This document shows positions 59,320-64,000 of a DNA stretch of 64,000 nt, piece by piece. Origin of the DNA: Costus lasius (lineage: Eukaryota; Streptophyta; Magnoliopsida; Zingiberales; Costaceae). Under the pieces are notes generated by a model that was given only the letters and a program-made list of their open reading frames with translations, had not been told where the DNA came from and ran no database searches. The stretch's first letter is position 1. Each line of letters begins with the position of its first letter. Location: assembly GCA_027563935.2 (NCBI GenBank), contig JANVAS020000203.1, forward strand, positions 5,890,001 to 5,954,000. Direction: 5' to 3'. Position numbers and translations under genes: made by a program.

Positions 59320-61354
59320 CCGAGTGCCATCCAAGGCAGTTTCAAAGACGCCATATGAGTTATGGTATGGGAAACAGCCGAGCTTGACATTTATCAGGAT
59401 CTGGGGCTGCGAGGCTTATGTCAAAAAGCTCGCCTCTGGGAAACTAGAGAGCAGATCTGACAAATGTATCTTTGTCGGTTACCCTAAGGAAACTAAGGGT
59501 TATTATTTCTACGATCCCAAAGAGAACAAGGTATTTGTTGCTCGGACGGCCATATTTCTTGAGAAGGAGTTTCTTCTGCAAGAGGCCAGTGGGAGAGAAA
59601 TAAAGCTGGATGAGAATCCAGAGGAAGGACAAAGTAGTCAAGCACAGTTGGATGAGCCTGAGCCGGTGGATCAGGTTATTGAACAACCTGAGGCTCAGAT
59701 ATCACGGGAACCGCGAAGATCGGGAAGGATCCATCGACAGCCTGAGCGCTATGACGGAGTCTACATCATTGATAATGATGAACCCCTCACTTATGCGGAA
59801 GCGGTCAGTGGACCGGAGTCAGCGAGATGGCTTGAAGCTATGCGCGCCGAGATGGACTCCATGTCAGATAACCAAGTCTGGGATTTGGTTGATCCGCCTC
59901 CGGGAGTTATCCCTATAGGCTGTAAATGGATCTTCAAGAAGAAGATTGACATGGATGGTAACGTGGTTACCTATAAAGGCAGGCTAGTTGCGAAAGGTTT
60001 CAAACAAATCTACGGGATAGATTATGATGAAACTTTCTCACCTGTAGCTATGTTTAAGTCTATTCGGATTCTTTTCGCGATAGCTGCATATTATGATTAT
60101 GAGATCTGGCAAATGGATGTGAAGACAGCTTTCCTTAATGGAAATCTGGATGAGGATGTGTATATGACACAGCCAGAAGGTTTCACTAATCCATCAGATC
60201 GTCATAAAATATGTAAGTTAAAGAAGTCTATTTATGGACTTAAACAAGCATCGAGAAGCTGGAATATTCGTTTTGATGAATCAATCTCTGAGTTTGGTTT
60301 CATCAAGAACGAGGATGACCCGTGTGTATATAAGAGGTTTAGTGGGAGCGTGATTACTTTCCTAGTCCTCTACGTCGATGATATCTTGATCATTGGAAAC
60401 GATATTCCTGAAATGCATGCGGTTAAGGCATGGTTAAGGAAATGTTTCCAGATGAAAGATCTTGGAGAAGCAGCCTATGTATTAGGTGTGAAGATCTACA
60501 GGGATAGATCTAAGAGGCTTCTCGGGCTGTGCCAGAGTACTTACATCGATAAAGTCCTGGAGAGATTTCATTTAGAGAATTCTAAAAGAGGATATCTTCC
60601 AGTCAGACATGGTCTGAATCTTTCGAAGAGTCAGTGTCCACAAACATAGACTGAGAAAGATGAAATGGACAATACGCCTTATGCTTCGGCTATTGGATCC
60701 ATTATGTATGCGATGTTGTGTACTCGCCCAGACGTCGCTTACGGGTTAAGCGTGACCAGTCGGTTCCAAGGTAATCCAGGTATGGCGCACTGGATTGCAG
60801 TCAAGAACATTTTAAAATATCTGCGGAGGACCAAAGATATGTTCTTGATATATGGTGGTCAGGAAGAACTCAATATTGAAGGATATACTGACGCTTCGTT
60901 CCAGTCTGACCAGGATGATTTCCGATCGCAATCAGGCTATGTTTTTAGCTTGAATGGAGGAGCGGTGGTGTGGAAGAGTTTCAAACAGTCAACTGTTGCT
61001 GATTCCACAACAGAAGCCGAGTATGTTGCAGCCTCGGAAGCATCCAAGGAGGCAGTGTGGATTCGTAAGTTCGTGAGAGAACTTGGTGTTGTTCCTTCGA
61101 GTGCAGATCCTTTGGTTATCTTCTGTGATAACACTGGAGCAATCGCACAAGCAAAGGAACCACGGTCGCACCAGAAGTCCAAGCACATACAGAGACGGTT
61201 TCACTTGATCCGGGAGATCATAGATCGTGGCGAGATCAAAGTCTGCAAGGTTCATACAGATGACAATCTGGCAGACCCGCTTACCAAGCCTCTGGCGCAG
61301 CAGAAGCATGAGAAGCACTGTAATAATATGGGTTTGAGATTTCTCAACCATTAG
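59320..61354 (+). pseudogene. 5'-truncated copia pol of element F: integrase tail, RT, RNase H
   Basis: Reads VPSKAVSKTPYELWYGKQP (codons from 59324) through integrase C-terminus, RT with YVDD (60371-60382) and RNase H to TAG 61352-61354. An in-frame TAG at 60647-60649 replaces the CAG of C and D (SQCPQTQTEK) between RT and RNase H. Without a 5' end or start codon it can make no functional product. From 59390 on it is the inverted duplicate of the E pol. Confidence 0.92.
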
Positions 61355-61374
61355 ATTAAGTGCAAGTGGGAGAT

Positions 61375-63059
61375 TGTTGGAGTATGCCCTTAAGGCTAAT
61401 GTTTGAGGCCTTGGGATTGTAACAATATCATGGATAAACTCTTATGTTTATAAAGGCATGGTTGTTATTCAGTTTGTTACATTGTCTGCTGCAATAATTG
61501 TACTTCTGAATAATGTCTCAAAGCTGTTCAGCTGGGCTGACATGCTATAAAGTCCTTAGTCGAGATATCTTGGTGAACATGAGACAGCCTTGATATGGTT
61601 AAGACTAATATGTGTTCTAATCTTATAGGATGCTTCGAGCATGGAATAATATGTAGACTCATGGGTACATTGGATGTACTGGACAGACCCTACTAGGTTA
61701 TTCAATTGCTTGTCACATTGTGAATAATCCTTGAATGCTATAAGTGGCACATTTCCTCTGACTTGAGATCACTTGTGTTTTCTAAATGATGATTGTCATT
61801 GTTTTGAGGTAGTTCAATATCATTTGAAACATAATGATTATAGACTATCTTGGATGGTGAGCTTGAGTCAGGTTAGGGCACTAGTGATAGACATAGGATT
61901 GCCGTCTCCTTAATTGGAGTGTGATGTTCTAAAGGGGCCCCCTGGATGAGGTGATTGAGAAAGTGTATGGCCATACCCAGGTGACTATGTTCATCTGATC
62001 TAATCATGCTCATCATATTGGAGCTACAAGCTTGACACGCTTGTCCAATAAGAACATCCAGTGGCAAAGGAATTATGTATGCCTTGTGAGTTGGATTCAC
62101 ACTTGTGCTGTGGTTTGGGTGTAGTCTTGGAAGACTCTTTCCTTTATATCGGGAGACAGTGATGTGTTGCTAGATACCTCTCGCTGATCGTGATGATGTA
62201 AGTTATCGTTACCGACATTTAAAGGAAACCCTTAGGGTCGCACAATTTGATGATATGGCTTACTTAAGTCAGATCGTGTGGACTGAATTGTTTGTGTTCA
62301 GTTTAAAGGGATTTAATCTCTGATTGTAAGTGAGATCTGGTCTGATCATCTTTGATTGATTAGGGCTTGAGATCGGTAAGCTTCGATCGAGAGAATGGAT
62401 GCTAGATCGGTGAGATCAGGAGCATCAAGAGATGAACGGTTAGATCTGGAACCTTTAGGTTTAATGAGGTCTAGACCAAAAAGGATTGGTTTAATTTGGT
62501 CTTTGAACCAAAATTAAATTGAACCGGCTCATTAGTTGAGCGCGTGGTTCAAAGAGGAGAGGTTTGCGCTTGGGTAAACCCATGGTCGCATGAAGAGAAG
62601 TGGTTTACTATTTTTGGAAACCATGTTTCCAAATCGTGACCACGCCTCACGTTGAGAGTTTCATGCTCTATTCTCGCTTCTTGCCTTTCCTCTCTCGACG
62701 CTCTCGTGTGTGGCGACTTCTTCACACCTTGGAGTGAGTTCGACAAGCAGAGGAGAACGTCTCTTCCCTTCCATTCGACAAGGACTCCTTAGAACCTTGC
62801 TAGCACAAGGAGCACTAAGGGAGTAGGCGATCACATCTTGTGTGCGAGCCATAAGGAGGAGAAGCACTTGAGTCTCTTCTTCCTAGACGCCATCCAAGCA
62901 ATGGCTTTGGTAAGAATCGATACCTTCATTCATGTTTGCAATCGGGTTTTTATAGTTGATCATATCTCATGCAAATGATCCCTAGAAACCCTCTATCCGC
63001 TGCATAAAAATTTTATAGGCGCCATGCTTTAGGGTTTCGCCCCCTTCTGGGGACTTTCA
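61375..63059 (+). repeat. 3' LTR of element F (1685 bp)
   Basis: Starts TGTTGGAGTATGCCC (one change from the family's TGTTGGGG) and ends TGGGGACTTTCA. It is preceded by the purine tract 61364-61374. Confidence 0.93.
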
Positions 63060-64000
63060 GACATGACCAGCAATTCGCCAGCCATTCCAGCAACTATATG
63101 GGGAAGAATTTCAGCCAACATTACAAGAGGATAGTCTTCAAGCACCTTCTCCATGTACAAGACCCTACAGCTTCAAACTTGGTAAGTTTCCTTCATTCGG
63201 TTCCCAAGAAGACATCAGCACTTAATGGAAGATGTCAGCCCCCTTCAGCACTCAATCGTCCATAGCTGGCGACCCTTCCATTTGGGAAAGACTTCAAATC
63301 AAGACTCAAAGCAAATCAGCCATTTGGGGAAAGGGAATCACTCCTCATCAATGCGCATGCATCATCCAGTTTTCTTTATGTAACGACTAGTATGAGCGCC
63401 GAAACTTGTTTCCTTGCTTTGCTTTGGCTTTATAACCATGTAACCTCTTGGGTGAAATCAGAGTTGAATATTTTTAAAAAAATCAGGAAGTGTGTCTTCT
63501 AATGGTGTGTGTCACCTCAACTCTCCTCCTCTACCCTTCCATGGATTTGGAAGTTCTGTCCTGATGAATTAAATCCTCACGCCCTTCTCGTCGCTGCCAT
63601 TTCGTCAACTTCGTGCTGCCAATCCAGGAGGCGGATCGAGCTGAAACTTCAGCCACGTCTCCTGCTCTTCCGGTCGAACACACAGCCGGGACGATCTCCC
63701 CATCCGATGGCTGGATCGCCGGGATCGAGGGATTTCTAGTGACGCCCCAGCTTTGCGCCCCTGTTTCCGCCTCCTCCCACTGTTCGACGTCGATCTCCTC
63801 CGACCATCCACCGCTTGCTCCCAAACTCTGGCCACAAGTCCGCCCTGACCCAAGGAGCCTCCAGGTGTAGCAGGTCAGAGTTTCGAGCCATGTCCGATGA
63901 TCGCCGGCAACCCCTGCTCCGTCGCGCGTTATCCCCTGTTTCAGTCAGAAACAGAGCAACGCTGACGCCACCTGTTTCCCGATGCCGAGCCATGGCCGCC
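63060..64000 (+). repeat. K 3' LTR, part, running off the window
   Basis: Aligns with 25945-26885 of the K 5' LTR from GACATGACCAGCAATTCGCC onward, with roughly 23 differences by eye. The first ~450 bp of this LTR copy (equivalent to 12243-12634 and 25884-25944) are absent. ORFs inside are identical in kind to those at 26394-26990 and are not genes. Confidence 0.9.

Larger units (their letters stand above)
59316..63059 (+). mobile_element. Element F: 3' half of a Ty1/copia element, fused head-to-head with E
   Basis: Begins in integrase coding sequence (CTAAACCGAGTGCC context, LNRVPSKAV) at the TAAA shared with E. It continues through RT, RNase H, a purine tract and a complete 3' LTR ending at 63059. 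The next bases, GACAT, are K 3' LTR sequence and the expected TSD. The 5' half is missing. Confidence 0.92.
12243..64000 (+). mobile_element. Element K: Gag-only Ty3/gypsy-type LTR retrotransposon, split by several insertions
   Basis: K is recovered by removing younger insertions. Its 5' LTR is in three parts (12243-12634, 25879-26966, 45337-46165, about 2.3 kb after subtracting duplicated target sites). Then come a primer-binding site at 46169 and a gag frame from 46346 that is cut by D at 47739. Its 3' LTR reappears at 63060-64000 and leaves the window. The rest of the internal region and the start of the 3' LTR are missing, removed in the event that fused E to F. The two LTR copies differ at roughly 23 sites in 940 bp by eye, so K is the oldest of the dated insertions here. 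Confidence 0.88.

Noticed and set aside
55596..63059. E-F as one palindromic insertion with a TSD
   Set aside because: Flanks are GATGA on the left and GACAT on the right, the flanking elements differ (D 3' LTR, K 3' LTR), and the E and F LTR ends differ, so two insertions and a deletion fit better.

Overview
The window is repetitive, retrotransposon-packed DNA from a flowering plant. The Ty1/copia elements have ~1.7 kb LTRs, a ~1.85 kb untranslated leader and a single gag-pol frame of ~1290 codons. From memory, that matches the Angela/BARE-1 architecture common in large monocot genomes, so a monocot is my best guess, not a demonstrated fact. I see no convincing host gene, tRNA, rRNA or CRISPR.

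Almost all of 4753-64000 is one nest that can be unpicked from target-site duplications (TSDs). Names used: A (1-3105, + copia 3' end); an unclassified spacer (3106-4752); G (4753-12242, - copia, internally deleted). G's 5' LTR is cut by K (starts 12243, runs off the right edge), a Gag-only Ty3/gypsy-type element. K's 5' LTR is cut twice: by H (12635-25878, -, TSD CTAGT) and by B (26967-45336, - copia, TSD CGGAG). H is cut by I (17263-23308, +, Gag-only, TSD GTTTT). B's 5' LTR is cut by C (34608-43735, + copia, TSD GATCG). K's gag is cut by D (from 47739, + copia). D's 3' LTR is cut by E (-). E is fused tail-less at a TAAA microhomology (59316-59319) to F (+), whose 3' LTR lies in K's 3' LTR (63060-64000). 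The E-F fusion is a near-perfect ~3.7 kb inverted repeat with a 70 bp spacer and implies that roughly 13 kb was deleted.

LTR divergence counted by eye agrees with the nesting: K ~2.4 %, B ~0.9 %, D ~0.7 %, C ~0.2 %. H and I pairs show no difference I could find.

The copia frames are all disabled or truncated: C, D and F by in-frame stops, B by loss of the start codon plus a 35 bp deletion, G by stops and frameshifts. The Ty3/gypsy-type elements are the more unusual part. I and K encode a Gag-domain protein and nothing else. H encodes a retropepsin-like domain with its catalytic triplet altered, and nothing else. The two proteins share a central Pro/Leu-rich region and a C-terminal tail whose last codons lie inside the 3' LTR. 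They look like two non-autonomous partners built on the same backbone, depending on an autonomous element that is not in this window.
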